64,000 nucleotides of DNA from Chromatiaceae bacterium. Lineage in GTDB: Bacteria; Pseudomonadota; Gammaproteobacteria; Chromatiales; Chromatiaceae. Made by a program: the position numbers and the translations under genes. The number at the start of each line of letters is the position of its first letter. The stretch's first letter is position 1. The notes below the pieces were generated by a model that was not told the DNA's origin, did no database searches, and was given only the letters and a program-made list of their open reading frames with translations. The DNA is taken from NCBI GenBank assembly GCA_019356535.1, contig CP037918.1, forward strand, positions 2,630,501 through 2,694,500, written 5' to 3'. This document shows positions 17,795-26,122 of the stretch, one piece after another.

Positions 17795-18276
17795 TGCCGA
17801 TGTCCAGGCTCACCCGACAGCTGCCCTGGCTGTTGCTGCTGTTGCCGGTGCTGAGTGTGGCGACCGCGATCGCCGGTGACCGCCTGCGCGTGGTCTATCA
17901 CATCAACGACAGCGACCCGGCGCACCAGGCCTATGCCCTGCGCACGGTGCAGAACCATATCGATGCCGAGGGTGCCGATCACCTGGACATCCGCGTGGTA
18001 CTGCACGGCAACGGGCTCTCCATGCTCCTGCTACCCGAGGCGCTCGGCCACCTGAAGAACTTCCCGCGCGCCAATGCCGACGGCCAGATGATGGCCTGGG
18101 TGGACACTCTCAAGGACCAGGGCGTACGTTTCGAGATCTGCGGGGCCACCCTGCGCCGACGCGGGGTCGATGTCGACAGCGACCTCTATGGCGTGGAGCC
18201 GGACGAGATCGTGGACAGCGGCGTGGCCGAACTGGCCCGCCTGCAACAGCAAGGCTATATCTACATCAAACCCTGA
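17794..18276 (+). CDS. Periplasmic DsrE-family protein
   Basis: A 160-residue exported protein: signal peptide 1-27 (hydrophobic core LLLLLPVLSV, cleavage near AIAG), then a DsrE/DsrF-like fold (RLRVVYHINDSD, LDIRVVLHGNGLSML). It has a single conserved Cys116 in FEICGATL and ends with DSGVAELARLQQQGYIYIKP. DsrE relatives are sulfur-carrier or sulfurtransfer proteins that form oligomers; many periplasmic members are uncharacterised. The ATG overlaps the anti-sigma stop by one base, so all three genes are coupled, and a strong terminator follows at once. It may pair with the DsrE domain of the anti-sigma factor. A second Met (17800) is an alternative start. Confidence 0.88.
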   Translation: MPMSRLTRQLPWLLLLLPVLSVATAIAGDRLRVVYHINDSDPAHQAYALRTVQNHIDAEGADHLDIRVVLHGNGLSMLLLPEALGHLKNFPRANADGQMMAWVDTLKDQGVRFEICGATLRRRGVDVDSDLYGVEPDEIVDSGVAELARLQQQGYIYIKP

Positions 18277-18303
18277 GACTAGCGTTTCACCTCCAAGGTC
18301 GTG

Positions 18304-18329
18304 GACCCGCCCCCGGCGGGTCTTTTTTT
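18304..18329 (+). terminator. Rho-independent terminator after DsrE operon
   Basis: GC-rich stem GACCCGC / GCGGGTC around a CCCCG loop, followed by seven T. It ends the sigma / anti-sigma-DsrE / DsrE transcription unit and separates it from the second sigma module. Confidence 0.9.
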
Positions 18330-18401
18330 GCCGCTCCCGGACACGCCTTCTGCGGATGGGAAAGATGCAATGAAGCGGTCGCTCTGTCGGTCTGGTATGA
18401 C

Positions 18402-18911
18402 ATGGGACAGCTCAGCCGACATTTCGATGCCCTGGTCGGGGCCCTGACACCGGAACTCTACCGCTACGCGATGGGGCTGTGCCGCAATCCCGAGGTGGCT
18501 CAGGATCTGGTGCAGGAAACGTTTCTGCGAGCCTGGCGCTCGCAGCAGACACTGCGCGACGTGCAGAGCGCGCGCGCCTGGCTCTACACCATCCTGCACA
18601 ACGAACACGCCCGCTTGTACGAAGGTCAGCGCCCCGGCGTGCGCGACCCACACGAACTGCCCGAGGTCCCGGTCAGAGGTTATGACACCAGCACCGAGGC
18701 CTTCAGCCTGCGTCGAGCACTGGTCCGCCTGGCACCGGAGTATCACGAACCCTTGTTGTTGCAGATCATCGGGGGCTTCAGTTGCAAGGAGATCGGCCAG
18801 ATGCTGGAGCTCAAACCCAACACGGTACTCACCCGCCTGTTTCGCGCACGCAAGCAGCTGGCGGATATGCTGAAGAACGACGCGCAGGAGAAGTTACATG
18901 AACTGCCTTGA
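18402..18911 (+). CDS. ECF sigma factor (DUF3379 module)
   Basis: A 169-residue ECF sigma factor. Sigma2 covers about residues 8-75 (GLCRNPEVAQDLVQETFLRA, ARAWLYTILHNEHARL) and sigma4 about 105-160 (YHEPLLLQIIGGFSCKEIGQ, NTVLTRLFRARKQL). It is clearly a different subfamily from the sigma factor 1.9 kb upstream. It overlaps the following anti-sigma gene by 14 bases. The preceding terminator and a 70-base gap suggest its own promoter, which I could not define. Confidence 0.92.
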   Translation: MGQLSRHFDALVGALTPELYRYAMGLCRNPEVAQDLVQETFLRAWRSQQTLRDVQSARAWLYTILHNEHARLYEGQRPGVRDPHELPEVPVRGYDTSTEAFSLRRALVRLAPEYHEPLLLQIIGGFSCKEIGQMLELKPNTVLTRLFRARKQLADMLKNDAQEKLHELP

Positions 18912-19668
18912 GTTCCGCCGCGAGCTGCTGCAGGACCCTTATGCCGCAACCGAGGCCCAGCTCGAGCACGAAGCAACGTGCAAGGAATGCGCCCGCTTCT
19001 CGCAGCGCACACGCGCGCGCGAGGCCGCGCTGCGCGACCTGCTGCACAGCCCCGCCCCGCCTCCGGAACTGGCCGAACGCATCCGTCTGGCCGCACGCAT
19101 ACAGCAACGTGCCGACCGCCGCCGTCCCTTCTGGCTGGCAGCAGTTGCCAGTGTCATGCTGGCAGTGACCCTGAGCATGGTTTCGCTGTACGCCGACCGG
19201 ATGGATCGCAGCCACATGGCACTGGCACAGAGCGTGATCGACCACATCGAGGACGAGGCCACGCATCTGCACGTCTCGGAGACGACGCCGGTCGCCCGCG
19301 TACAGGAGGTGTTCGCTCGCTTCGGCGCCACGCTGAACGGGCGCATCGGCGAGGTGGCGTTCGCCGCCGAGTGCCTGATGCGCAACCGTACCGGCATCCA
19401 CCTGGTCCTCAAGGGCCGGCAGGGACCGGTCACCGTGCTCCTGATGCCCGGGGAACGCCCCGGCCGGGTGCTGCCGGTGCGCAATGCCCACTTCGACGGC
19501 GAGATCCTGCCCACCGACTGGGGCGCCGTGGCAGTCGTCGGCGAGCCGGGAGAACGCATCGCACCGCTGGCCCGGCACGTCACCCTGGCCGTGCGCTGGG
19601 GCAGCAACGCCCCGGCCTCCAGACTGGAGCGCTCCGTACCGCACCTGGCCAGCCGGATCGCGCTCTGA
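18898..19668 (+). CDS. Anti-sigma factor, DUF3379 family
   Basis: A 256-residue bitopic protein coupled to the sigma gene. The N-terminal domain has the zinc anti-sigma motif His24-x3-Cys28-x2-Cys31 (HEATCKEC) after MNCLEFRRELL. One membrane helix lies at about residues 76-97 (WLAAVASVMLAVTLSMVSLY). The rest resembles DUF3379, a domain found in gammaproteobacterial membrane anti-sigma proteins (VIDHIEDEATHLHVSE, then GIHLVLKGRQGPVTVLLMPG). The signal sensed by the family is not known. It ends 60 bases before the convergent PfkB kinase gene. Confidence 0.85.
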   Translation: MNCLEFRRELLQDPYAATEAQLEHEATCKECARFSQRTRAREAALRDLLHSPAPPPELAERIRLAARIQQRADRRRPFWLAAVASVMLAVTLSMVSLYADRMDRSHMALAQSVIDHIEDEATHLHVSETTPVARVQEVFARFGATLNGRIGEVAFAAECLMRNRTGIHLVLKGRQGPVTVLLMPGERPGRVLPVRNAHFDGEILPTDWGAVAVVGEPGERIAPLARHVTLAVRWGSNAPASRLERSVPHLASRIAL

Positions 19669-19728
19669 TCACGGTTCGGCCCGGGGACAGGCCTCGTTAC
19701 TGGCCTCCCCGCCACGATCCGCCACGGA

Positions 19729-20661
19729 TCAAAGATCGAAACCGAAGCTCTCGCGGAAGCGCGCCGCGAACTCCTCACCACTGAAGCTGTGGTTCTGCGG
19801 CCCGCGCGACTCGATCTTGATCGCCCCCATCAGCGAAGCGATACGCCCGGTGAGCTCCCAGTCCAGACCATTCATCAGGCCATACAGCAGACCGGCCCGG
19901 TAAGCGTCTCCACAACCAGTGGGATCGACCACTTCGCGTGCCTTGGCCAGCGGGATCTCGATGACACGCCCGCCGGTGTGGATTACCGAACCCTTGCCCC
20001 CGAGGGTAACGATCACCGCCTCGACCCGTTCGGCCAGGCGCTCGATCGACAGCCCGGTGCGCTCCTCCATCAAGCGCGCCTCGTAATCGTTGAAGGCCAA
20101 CCAGGTGGCCTGCCCGACGAAGCGCATCAGATCCTCGCCGTCGAACATGGGCATACCCTGCCCCGGATCGAAGATGAAGGGAATGCCCGCCTCGGCAAAC
20201 TGCTCGGCGTGCTCGATCATGCCCTGGCGCCCGTCCGGCGACACGATGCCGATGCTGACACCGGAGTGATCGCTCACCCTGTTGAGATGGGAATGATTCA
20301 TCGCCCCGGGGTGAAAGGCGGTGATCTGGTTGTCGTCCTGATCGGTTGTGATGAAGGCCTGAGCGGTGAACTCGCCCGGCACTTCGCGCAGACCCGCACG
20401 TGACAGGCCCTGCTCGTCCATCCAGCGCGCATAGGGCGCGAAGTCCTCGCCGACAGTGGCCATCGCCAGGCCCTCACCGCCCAGCAGCTTGAGGTTGTAG
20501 GCGATGTTTCCGGCACATCCACCGAAATTGCGGCGCATCTCCGGCACCAGAAAAGAGACATTCAGGATGTGCACCTGCTCGGGCAGGATGTGATTTTTGA
20601 AACGGTCATGGAACACCATGATGGTGTCGTAGGCCATGGATCCGCAGATCAGTGCCGACAT
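19729..20661 (-). CDS. PfkB-family sugar/nucleoside kinase
   Basis: A 310-residue ribokinase-like kinase. It has the substrate-binding N-terminal signature (GGCAGNIAYNLKLLGG) and the PfkB motif 2 DPTGCGDAYRAGLLYGLMNG near the C-terminus, whose Asp is the catalytic base. The N-terminus SALICGSMAYDTIMVF and the EFTAQAFITTDQDDNQITAF segment resemble the group annotated as bacterial adenosine kinases, so adenosine or a related nucleoside is a plausible substrate, though sugar substrates cannot be excluded. It stands alone, divergent from the SoxK-like gene. Confidence 0.85.
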   Translation of the reverse strand: MSALICGSMAYDTIMVFHDRFKNHILPEQVHILNVSFLVPEMRRNFGGCAGNIAYNLKLLGGEGLAMATVGEDFAPYARWMDEQGLSRAGLREVPGEFTAQAFITTDQDDNQITAFHPGAMNHSHLNRVSDHSGVSIGIVSPDGRQGMIEHAEQFAEAGIPFIFDPGQGMPMFDGEDLMRFVGQATWLAFNDYEARLMEERTGLSIERLAERVEAVIVTLGGKGSVIHTGGRVIEIPLAKAREVVDPTGCGDAYRAGLLYGLMNGLDWELTGRIASLMGAIKIESRGPQNHSFSGEEFAARFRESFGFDL

Positions 20662-20822
20662 GGTTTGACTCCCTGGGGGATGGTGAAAACAACGGCACGG
20701 GATGTTAACTTATATGATCAACACCTGCCGAGGGGCAGGTAGAAGAACAAACGGGTGCCTCAGCGCCCACGTGACCACCGGCCCTCTGGGCCATGCTCGA
20801 AAAAGGAGCAAAGGAGAAGATG

Positions 20823-21128
20823 ATGAAGAAGACTCTCACCGCCGCCGCCATTGCGTTGATGCTGGCCGGCTCCAGCTTCGCTGCTTCCCAGGCCGACTTC
20901 GACAAGGCCTATGCCGCCGCCGAGGCCGCACGCCAGGAGGCTGCCAAGATGAAGAACGAATGGCGCGACACTGCCAAGATGCTCAAAAAAGCCAAGGGAT
21001 TGGCCAAGGCCGGCAAGCTGGATGCCGCCATCAAGATGGCCAAGGCTGCCGAATTCCAGGGCAAGATGGCCGTGGCACAGGCCAAGGCCCAGGCCAACGC
21101 CGGCAACCCCAGCTACTTGTACAACTGA
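20823..21128 (+). CDS. soxK: SoxXA-binding protein SoxK-like
   Basis: A 101-residue exported protein: signal peptide 1-20 (MKKTLTAAAIALMLAGSSFA), then an Ala/Lys-rich helical protein with the features of SoxK, the SoxXA-binding subunit of the thiosulfate-oxidising Sox complex: ADFDKAYAAAEAARQEAAKM, EWRDTAKMLKKAK, AAIKMAKAAEFQGKMA and the C-terminal NAGNPSYLY. ATG at 20823 is spaced best from AAGGAG (an ATG at 20820 is also possible). No soxXA, soxB, soxYZ or other sox gene is within the window, so the gene is orphaned here. An intrinsic terminator follows. Confidence comes from whole-length resemblance, not a search. Confidence 0.75.
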   Translation: MKKTLTAAAIALMLAGSSFAASQADFDKAYAAAEAARQEAAKMKNEWRDTAKMLKKAKGLAKAGKLDAAIKMAKAAEFQGKMAVAQAKAQANAGNPSYLYN

Positions 21129-21150
21129 CCACACCCCGGTTGTCACCAGA

Positions 21151-21177
21151 ACCCGCGACCGCCGTCGCGGGTTTTTT
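21151..21177 (+). terminator. Rho-independent terminator after soxK
   Basis: Stem ACCCGCGA / TCGCGGGT with loop CCGCCG, followed by a T-run. It lies 22 bases after the soxK-like stop, so the gene is probably monocistronic. Confidence 0.9.
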
Positions 21178-21208
21178 GTGCCTTCATGAAAACAGGGTGA
21201 CCGAGGAA

Positions 21209-21725
21209 AACCGCAAAGGACGCGAAGAGCGCCAAGATTTTCGTGGCAGGGATGTCTCGATGCCGTGCTCGGGTGGTTCACCACAAAGAACACAAAGAGC
21301 ACAAAGATGTACTGAGGCAAGGACGTTTCCAACCTGGACACGAGGGATACCACGGAGCATCTGGTAGAACACGGAGGTGTGAAGTTGAACCGCGAAGGGC
21401 GCAAAGAACGCCAAGGGGCTCGTGGCAGGGATGTCTCGAGGCCGTGCTCGGGGGGTCACCACAAAGAACACAAAGAGCACAAAGATGTACTGAGGCAAGG
21501 ACGTTTCAAACCTTGCACGGGGCATACCATGGAGAGCACGGAGGTATGAGATTAAGCCGTAGAGGACGCAAAGGGCACGAGGCGCTCGTTTGAGCAACTT
21601 TGTGTTCTTTGCGCTCTTTGTGGTTCCCCCTTCAGAGGAGAGCACGGAGGTGCGAGGTTGAACCGCAAAGGACACGAAAGGCACGAAGCATTCATGTAAG
21701 CAGCTTTGTGCCCTTTGTGGTTCCT
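21209..21725. repeat. Tandem array of imperfect CGCAAAGG-type repeats
   Basis: Fills the gap between soxK and dgkA; no gene is evident. Four units begin at 21209, 21388, 21554 and 21661, each with a variant of AACCGCAAAGGACGCGAAGA. Units 1 and 2 (period 179) share long identical stretches, e.g. CACAAAGAACACAAAGAGCA. Units 3 and 4 are shorter and end with the inverted form (CTTTGTGTTCTTTGCGCTCT; CTTTGTGCCCTTTGTGGTTC). The arms match elements at 54822 and 56415, suggesting a dispersed, MITE-like family. Confidence 0.8.
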
Positions 21726-21730
21726 ACTTT

Positions 21731-22099
21731 TCAGACCGGCAGCAGGATCAGCCCCCAGATCAATATCGCGAGCAGGATGGTCAGCAGCACGGCGGCCGAG
21801 CCCAGGTCCTTGGCGCGCCCGGCCAGCTCGTGGCGTTCCTGACCGATACGATCGACTACTGCCTCGATAGCCGAGTTGAGCAGCTCGACGATCAACACCA
21901 GCACCCAACTGCCGGCGAGCAGAACCTTCTCCACCCCACCCTGCCCCAACCACAGGCCCAGCGGGATGACGATCAGCGCAACGAGCAGTTCCTGACGGAA
22001 GGCCGATTCGTGCCGCCAGGCCGCGCGCAGCCCGGCCAGCGAATAGCCCAGGGCGCGCCAGGCGCGCGCCAGGCCGCGGTTGTCGAAGTATTCAGACAC
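21731..22099 (-). CDS. dgkA: Diacylglycerol kinase DgkA
   Basis: A 122-residue integral membrane kinase that phosphorylates diacylglycerol released by lipid turnover. It carries the family motif around the active site ([14 protein letters not shown], with the catalytic Glu) and three membrane helices (about 38-55, 58-75 and 98-118). The N-terminal amphipathic part includes [20 protein letters not shown]. Start at 22099 overlaps the gcvPB stop by eight bases, so it is likely cotranscribed with the glycine cleavage genes, an association with no obvious metabolic logic. Confidence 0.95.
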   Translation of the reverse strand: MSEYFDNRGLARAWRALGYSLAGLRAAWRHESAFRQELLVALIVIPLGLWLGQGGVEKVLLAGSWVLVLIVELLNSAIEAVVDRIGQERHELAGRAKDLGSAAVLLTILLAILIWGLILLPV

Positions 22100-23576
22100 C
22101 CTCCCCCGCCGGGGTCCATTTCAAGTCCAGCTCGCGTGCCGCACGCACGTCGTCGAGCCGGCGCACCGGCAGGGTGTGTGGCGCCCCCTTGACAGTATCG
22201 GGCTCGGTCTCGGCCTCCTGCTGAATGGCCTGCATGGCGGCGATGAAGCCATCGAGCTCCTCGCGGGCCTCTGTCTCGGTCGGCTCGATCAGGAAGCACT
22301 CGGGCACCAGCAGCGGGAAGTAGGTGGTGGGTGCGTGATAGCCATAGTCGAGCAGGCGCTTGGCGAAGTCCATGGCATTCACCTTCAGTTCCTTGGCCTG
22401 GCGCTTGAGGGTGACGATGAACTCGTGAGTGGCACGGCGCTCGGGATAGGCCAACTCGAAGCCGGCCTCGCGCAGACGCGTGGCCATGTAATTGGCGTTC
22501 AGCGTGGCGTATTCGGCCACGCGGATCAGCCCGGCACGCCCCAGCAGGCGGGCATAGACCCAGGCACGCAGCAACACACCCGCGTTGCCGGCGAAGGTCA
22601 TCAGCTTGCCGATGCTCTGCGGGCGCTCCTTCTCGGTCAGCCAGTAGTAGTCGCCATAGCCATCCTTCGCCACCATGGGCACCGGCAGGAAGGGCTGGAG
22701 CCGCTCGGACACGCCCACCGGACCTGCGCCCGGCCCGCCACCGCCGTGCGGGGTGGAGAAGGTCTTGTGCAGGTTCATATGGATGACATCGAAGCCCATG
22801 TCGCCCGGCCGGCACTTGCCGAGGATGGCATTGAGGTTGGCGCCATCGTAATAGAGCAGACCACCGGCCTCGTGCACGATGTGCGCGATCTGCTCGATGT
22901 TGCGCTCGAACACGCCCACGGTGGACGGATTGGTGAGCATGATGCCTGCGGTCTGCGGGCCGACGGCCGCACGCAAGGCCTCGATGTCCACGTCGCCGTT
23001 GGCGTCCGTGGGGATCTCGCGCACCTTGTAGCCGCACATCACCGCAGTGGCAGGGTTGGTGCCGTGCGCCGCGTCGGGCACCAGGATCTCGGTGCGCGCG
23101 GTGTCGCCTTGCGCGTCGTGGTAGGCGCGGATCATGGCCACGCCCGCAAACTCGCCCTGCGCGCCGGCTGCCGGCACCAGCGAGACCGCGCTCATGCCGG
23201 TGACCTCGCGCAGGATCTCCTGCAGCTCGAACATGCAGGCCATGAAACCCTGGCTGTGACTCTCAGGCGCCAGGGGATGGCGACCGAGGAAGCCGGGCAG
23301 CATGGCCAGGCTGTTGCAGGCGCGCGGGTTGTACTTCATGGTGCACGAACCCAGCGGGTAGAAATGGGTGTCGATGGAGAAGTTCTTCTGCGACAGCCGG
23401 GTGTAGTGGCGCACCACCTGCATCTCCGAGACCTCGGGCAGCAGCGGCGGATCCTTGCGCAGAAACTCCGGCGGGATGTCGTCGAGGGCAACGGGCGCAG
23501 CCGGCGCCTGGGAAAAGGCCCGGCGACCGGCGCGCGAGTGTTCGAATATCAGCATCGGTGGCGTCTCGTCTGTCAT
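22092..23576 (-). CDS. gcvPB: Glycine dehydrogenase subunit 2 (P-protein beta)
   Basis: A 494-residue PLP enzyme, one half of the two-subunit glycine decarboxylase that releases CO2 from glycine and loads the aminomethyl group on GcvH. The PLP lysine lies at about residue 271 in [17 protein letters not shown]. Other family motifs include SCTMKYNPR and [12 protein letters not shown]. The frame runs upstream into a repeat, so ATG at 23576 ([20 protein letters not shown]) is chosen as the family-like start. It is separated from its partner gcvPA by tpx and a 162-base repeat-filled gap. Confidence 0.96.
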   Translation of the reverse strand: MTDETPPMLIFEHSRAGRRAFSQAPAAPVALDDIPPEFLRKDPPLLPEVSEMQVVRHYTRLSQKNFSIDTHFYPLGSCTMKYNPRACNSLAMLPGFLGRHPLAPESHSQGFMACMFELQEILREVTGMSAVSLVPAAGAQGEFAGVAMIRAYHDAQGDTARTEILVPDAAHGTNPATAVMCGYKVREIPTDANGDVDIEALRAAVGPQTAGIMLTNPSTVGVFERNIEQIAHIVHEAGGLLYYDGANLNAILGKCRPGDMGFDVIHMNLHKTFSTPHGGGGPGAGPVGVSERLQPFLPVPMVAKDGYGDYYWLTEKERPQSIGKLMTFAGNAGVLLRAWVYARLLGRAGLIRVAEYATLNANYMATRLREAGFELAYPERRATHEFIVTLKRQAKELKVNAMDFAKRLLDYGYHAPTTYFPLLVPECFLIEPTETEAREELDGFIAAMQAIQQEAETEPDTVKGAPHTLPVRRLDDVRAARELDLKWTPAGEGV

Positions 23577-23599
23577 CGTCTGTCGCTTGATCGTTTCAC

Positions 23600-23743
23600 G
23601 CCCCCTCCCGGCCTCCCCCGCACGCGGGGGAGGAGTGGATCGAGGAGACTTCTTTTCCCCCTCCCCGCTCGCGGGGAGGAATGGACTCGAGGAAGCTTTC
23701 CCCCTCCCCACTTGCGGGGAGGACCGGGGAGGGCCCCCTCAGC
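23600..23743. repeat. Three tandem CTCCCC/GGGGAG palindromes
   Basis: Three hairpin-forming copies at about 23612-23633, 23659-23679 and 23702-23722, of the form CCTCCCCGC..GCGGGGAGG, spaced 43-47 bases, with similar linkers (GAGTGGATCGAGGA / AATGGACTCGAGGA). They fill the gcvPB-tpx gap. Related palindromes occur at 29208, 36316, 36360 and 54884. They could modulate mRNA stability within the operon. Confidence 0.8.
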
Positions 23744-24239
23744 CCAGGGCGGCGATGGCCGCGTCGTAGTCAGGCTCCTGCGCGATCTCGGGCACCAGCT
23801 CGGCATGCAGCACACGGTCGTTCTCGTCGAGCACCAGCACCGCACGCGCAGTGATACCGGCCAGTGGCCCGTCGTTGATGAGCACCCCGTAGTCCTTGGC
23901 GAAGTGCTTGTCGCGCATCATCGACAGGGTCTTCACCCGGTCGGTACCCTCGGCCGAGCAGAAACGCGCCTGAGCGAACGGCAGGTCGGCCGAGATGACC
24001 AGCACCACCACGTCGTCACGGCCGCCGAGGCGCTCGTTGAACACCTTGGTCGAGGTGGCGCACACCCCAGTGTCCAGGCTGGGCACGATACTCAGCACTT
24101 TCTTCTTGCCGGCAAAGTCTTTCAGGCTCACGTCGTTGAGCTCGCCATCCGTCAGCGAGAAGTCGGGCGCGGTACTACCGATCGCCGGCAGTTCGCCGCT
24201 GGTGTGGATGGGGTTGCCCTGCAGGGTGATCTCGGCCAT
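23739..24239 (-). CDS. tpx: Thiol peroxidase Tpx
   Basis: A 166-residue atypical 2-Cys peroxiredoxin that reduces lipid hydroperoxides and H2O2 with thioredoxin. The peroxidatic Cys60 lies in [11 protein letters not shown] and the resolving Cys94 in [11 protein letters not shown]; length matches Tpx (about 167). ATG at 24239 fits the family N-terminus ([19 protein letters not shown]). It lies between gcvPA (16-base gap) and gcvPB within the glycine cleavage operon, an unusual insertion that suggests coexpression with glycine catabolism. Confidence 0.96.
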   Translation of the reverse strand: MAEITLQGNPIHTSGELPAIGSTAPDFSLTDGELNDVSLKDFAGKKKVLSIVPSLDTGVCATSTKVFNERLGGRDDVVVLVISADLPFAQARFCSAEGTDRVKTLSMMRDKHFAKDYGVLINDGPLAGITARAVLVLDENDRVLHAELVPEIAQEPDYDAAIAALG

Positions 24240-24255
24240 GGCGCTCTCTCCTTTC

Positions 24256-25662
24256 CTATTTGTTATCGAACTTCGGTTCGATCGGGCACTTCGCCCGACC
24301 CTGGGTCGTAACCACCCGCTCCAGGCGGGTGGCATAGTGTTCGATGTCCTCGGCAGTACGCTGCTCCGTGGCACACACCAGGATGGCATCGCCCAACTCG
24401 GGGTAATCGTCGGCGAGGTCGAAACCTCCGAGCACATTGTGGGCGGCCAGGGTCTTGAGGGCATCCTGCGCCGGTAGCGGCAAGCGCAGCACCCGTTCGT
24501 GGAAGAAGGGACCTTCGAAGACCGGCTCGACCCCGGCGATGGTGCTCAGACGCTCGACCAGGGCGCGGGTGTTAGCGTGACAGGTACCGGCCACGCGCGC
24601 CAGCCCTTCGGCGCCCAGCAGGGCCATGTGGATGGTCGCGGCAGTCACCAACAGGCCCTGATTGGTGCAGATATTGGAGGTCGCCTTGGAACGACGGATG
24701 TGCTGTTCGCGCGCCTGCAGGGTGAGTGCAAACCCCGGCTTGCCGTCGAGATCCACGGTGCGCCCGATCAGACGACCCGGCATCTGCCGCACCAGAGCCT
24801 GCTTGCAGCAGAGGATGCCGAAATAGGGCCCACCCGAGGACAGCGGCGCGCCCAGTGGCTGGCCCTCACCGGTGACGATATCCACACCCTGCTCGCCCCA
24901 GCGCCCCGGCGGCTCGAGCAAGGCCATGGCCAGCGGGTTGACCACCGCGACCGCCAACATGCCGTTGGCATGCGCAAAGTCGGTGAGCGCATCGACCGGC
25001 TCGAGCATGCCAAAGAAGTTGGGCTGCGGGATCAGCAGGGCAGCGAAGTCCTCGCCCGCGTGGGCCTGGAGCGCTTCAAGATCGGTGGTGCCGGTAGCCG
25101 CGTCGAAAGGCAGCTCGACCAGTTCGATGCCCTGGTTGCGCACGATGCTGTGCGCCACCTTGCGGTAAGCCGGATGCAGGCTGCGCGGCACCAGAATGCG
25201 TTTCGACTTCGACTTGCGGTTGGCGCGCACCGCCATCAGCACAGCCTCAGCCACCGCCGAGGCACCATCGTAGAGCGAGGTGTTGGACACATCCATGGCC
25301 ATCAGCGAGGCCATCATGCTCTGGTATTCGTAGAGCAGTTGCAGGGTGCCCTGGCTGGCCTCGGCCTGATAGGGGGTGTAGGCGGTGTAGAACTCGCCGC
25401 GGGTGGCGATCTGCCACACCGCCGCCGGCACATGGTGGTCATAGGCTCCGGCGCCGATGAAACACAGGGCCTGACCATCGCGACGCGCGCGCGAAGCGGC
25501 CAGCGCGGCCACTTCCATCTCGGACATCCCCTCGGGGATGCCCGGCAGGTCGCCGGCACGCAGGTGCTCGGGGATCTCGTCGAACAGCGCGTCGATGCTG
25601 TCCACGCCGATGGCCTGGAGCATCTGACGTACGTCGTCCTCGGTGTGCGGTATGAAGGGCAT
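24256..25662 (-). CDS. gcvPA: Glycine dehydrogenase subunit 1 (P-protein alpha)
   Basis: A 468-residue subunit that pairs with GcvPB in glycine decarboxylase. It shows the family motifs [15 protein letters not shown] at the N-terminus, [20 protein letters not shown], and [20 protein letters not shown]. The lysine that binds PLP is in the partner subunit, as expected. ATG at 25662 is chosen; an upstream extension of 17 residues is unlike the family. It is followed by tpx after 16 bases and preceded by gcvH at a 29-base gap. Confidence 0.96.
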   Translation of the reverse strand: MPFIPHTEDDVRQMLQAIGVDSIDALFDEIPEHLRAGDLPGIPEGMSEMEVAALAASRARRDGQALCFIGAGAYDHHVPAAVWQIATRGEFYTAYTPYQAEASQGTLQLLYEYQSMMASLMAMDVSNTSLYDGASAVAEAVLMAVRANRKSKSKRILVPRSLHPAYRKVAHSIVRNQGIELVELPFDAATGTTDLEALQAHAGEDFAALLIPQPNFFGMLEPVDALTDFAHANGMLAVAVVNPLAMALLEPPGRWGEQGVDIVTGEGQPLGAPLSSGGPYFGILCCKQALVRQMPGRLIGRTVDLDGKPGFALTLQAREQHIRRSKATSNICTNQGLLVTAATIHMALLGAEGLARVAGTCHANTRALVERLSTIAGVEPVFEGPFFHERVLRLPLPAQDALKTLAAHNVLGGFDLADDYPELGDAILVCATEQRTAEDIEHYATRLERVVTTQGRAKCPIEPKFDNK

Positions 25663-25691
25663 GGCGCTACCTCGGCCGGTACAGCAACCGG

Positions 25692-26087
25692 TCAGTGTTC
25701 CTCGTTTTCGCAATGCTCGGTATAGGCCGAGGCATCCATCAGGCCCTCGACCTCGCTCTGGTCGGCCACCTTGAGCTTGAACATCCAGCCAGCATCGTAA
25801 GGATCACTGTTGATGGTCTCGGGGGCATCGACCAGCGCCTCGTTGATCTCCACCACCTCGCCGGCGACCGGGCAATAGACATCGGAGGCGGCCTTCACCG
25901 ACTCGACCACGGCACAGTCTTCGCCGGCGCTCAGCTCGGCACCCACTTCGGGCAGCTCGACGAACACCAGGTCGCCCAGCAACTCCTGGGCGTGATCCGA
26001 GACGCCCACGGCCACCACGCCGTCGCCCTCGTCGCGCACCCATTCATGGGTCTTGGTGTATCGATAATCGCTGGGAATGTTGCTCAT
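25692..26087 (-). CDS. gcvH: Glycine cleavage H protein
   Basis: A 131-residue lipoyl carrier that shuttles the aminomethyl intermediate between P, T and L proteins. The lipoylated lysine is Lys65 in [18 protein letters not shown]; the N-terminal [20 protein letters not shown] and the [11 protein letters not shown] segment are typical. Length is usual for GcvH. It follows gcvT after 35 bases. No L-protein gene is present in the window. Confidence 0.97.
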   Translation of the reverse strand: MSNIPSDYRYTKTHEWVRDEGDGVVAVGVSDHAQELLGDLVFVELPEVGAELSAGEDCAVVESVKAASDVYCPVAGEVVEINEALVDAPETINSDPYDAGWMFKLKVADQSEVEGLMDASAYTEHCENEEH

Positions 26088-26122
26088 TTCTCAGTCCTCT
26101 GGTTGTCCCGCGACCGGCGGGG

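Noticed and set aside
21209..21556. Long direct repeat of 179 bases as a possible CRISPR or attachment site
   Set aside because: Units diverge in length and sequence, have no integrase or tRNA nearby, and match the dispersed arm family instead.
23600..23743. Regularly spaced palindromes resembling a short CRISPR array
   Set aside because: The linkers are similar to each other, not unique spacers; the repeats are imperfect, only three in number and recur singly elsewhere; no cas gene is near.
22080..24311. A 743-codon plus-strand frame across gcvPB and tpx
   Set aside because: It is antisense to two well-supported genes and runs through the palindromic repeats; its composition is that of a mirror frame.
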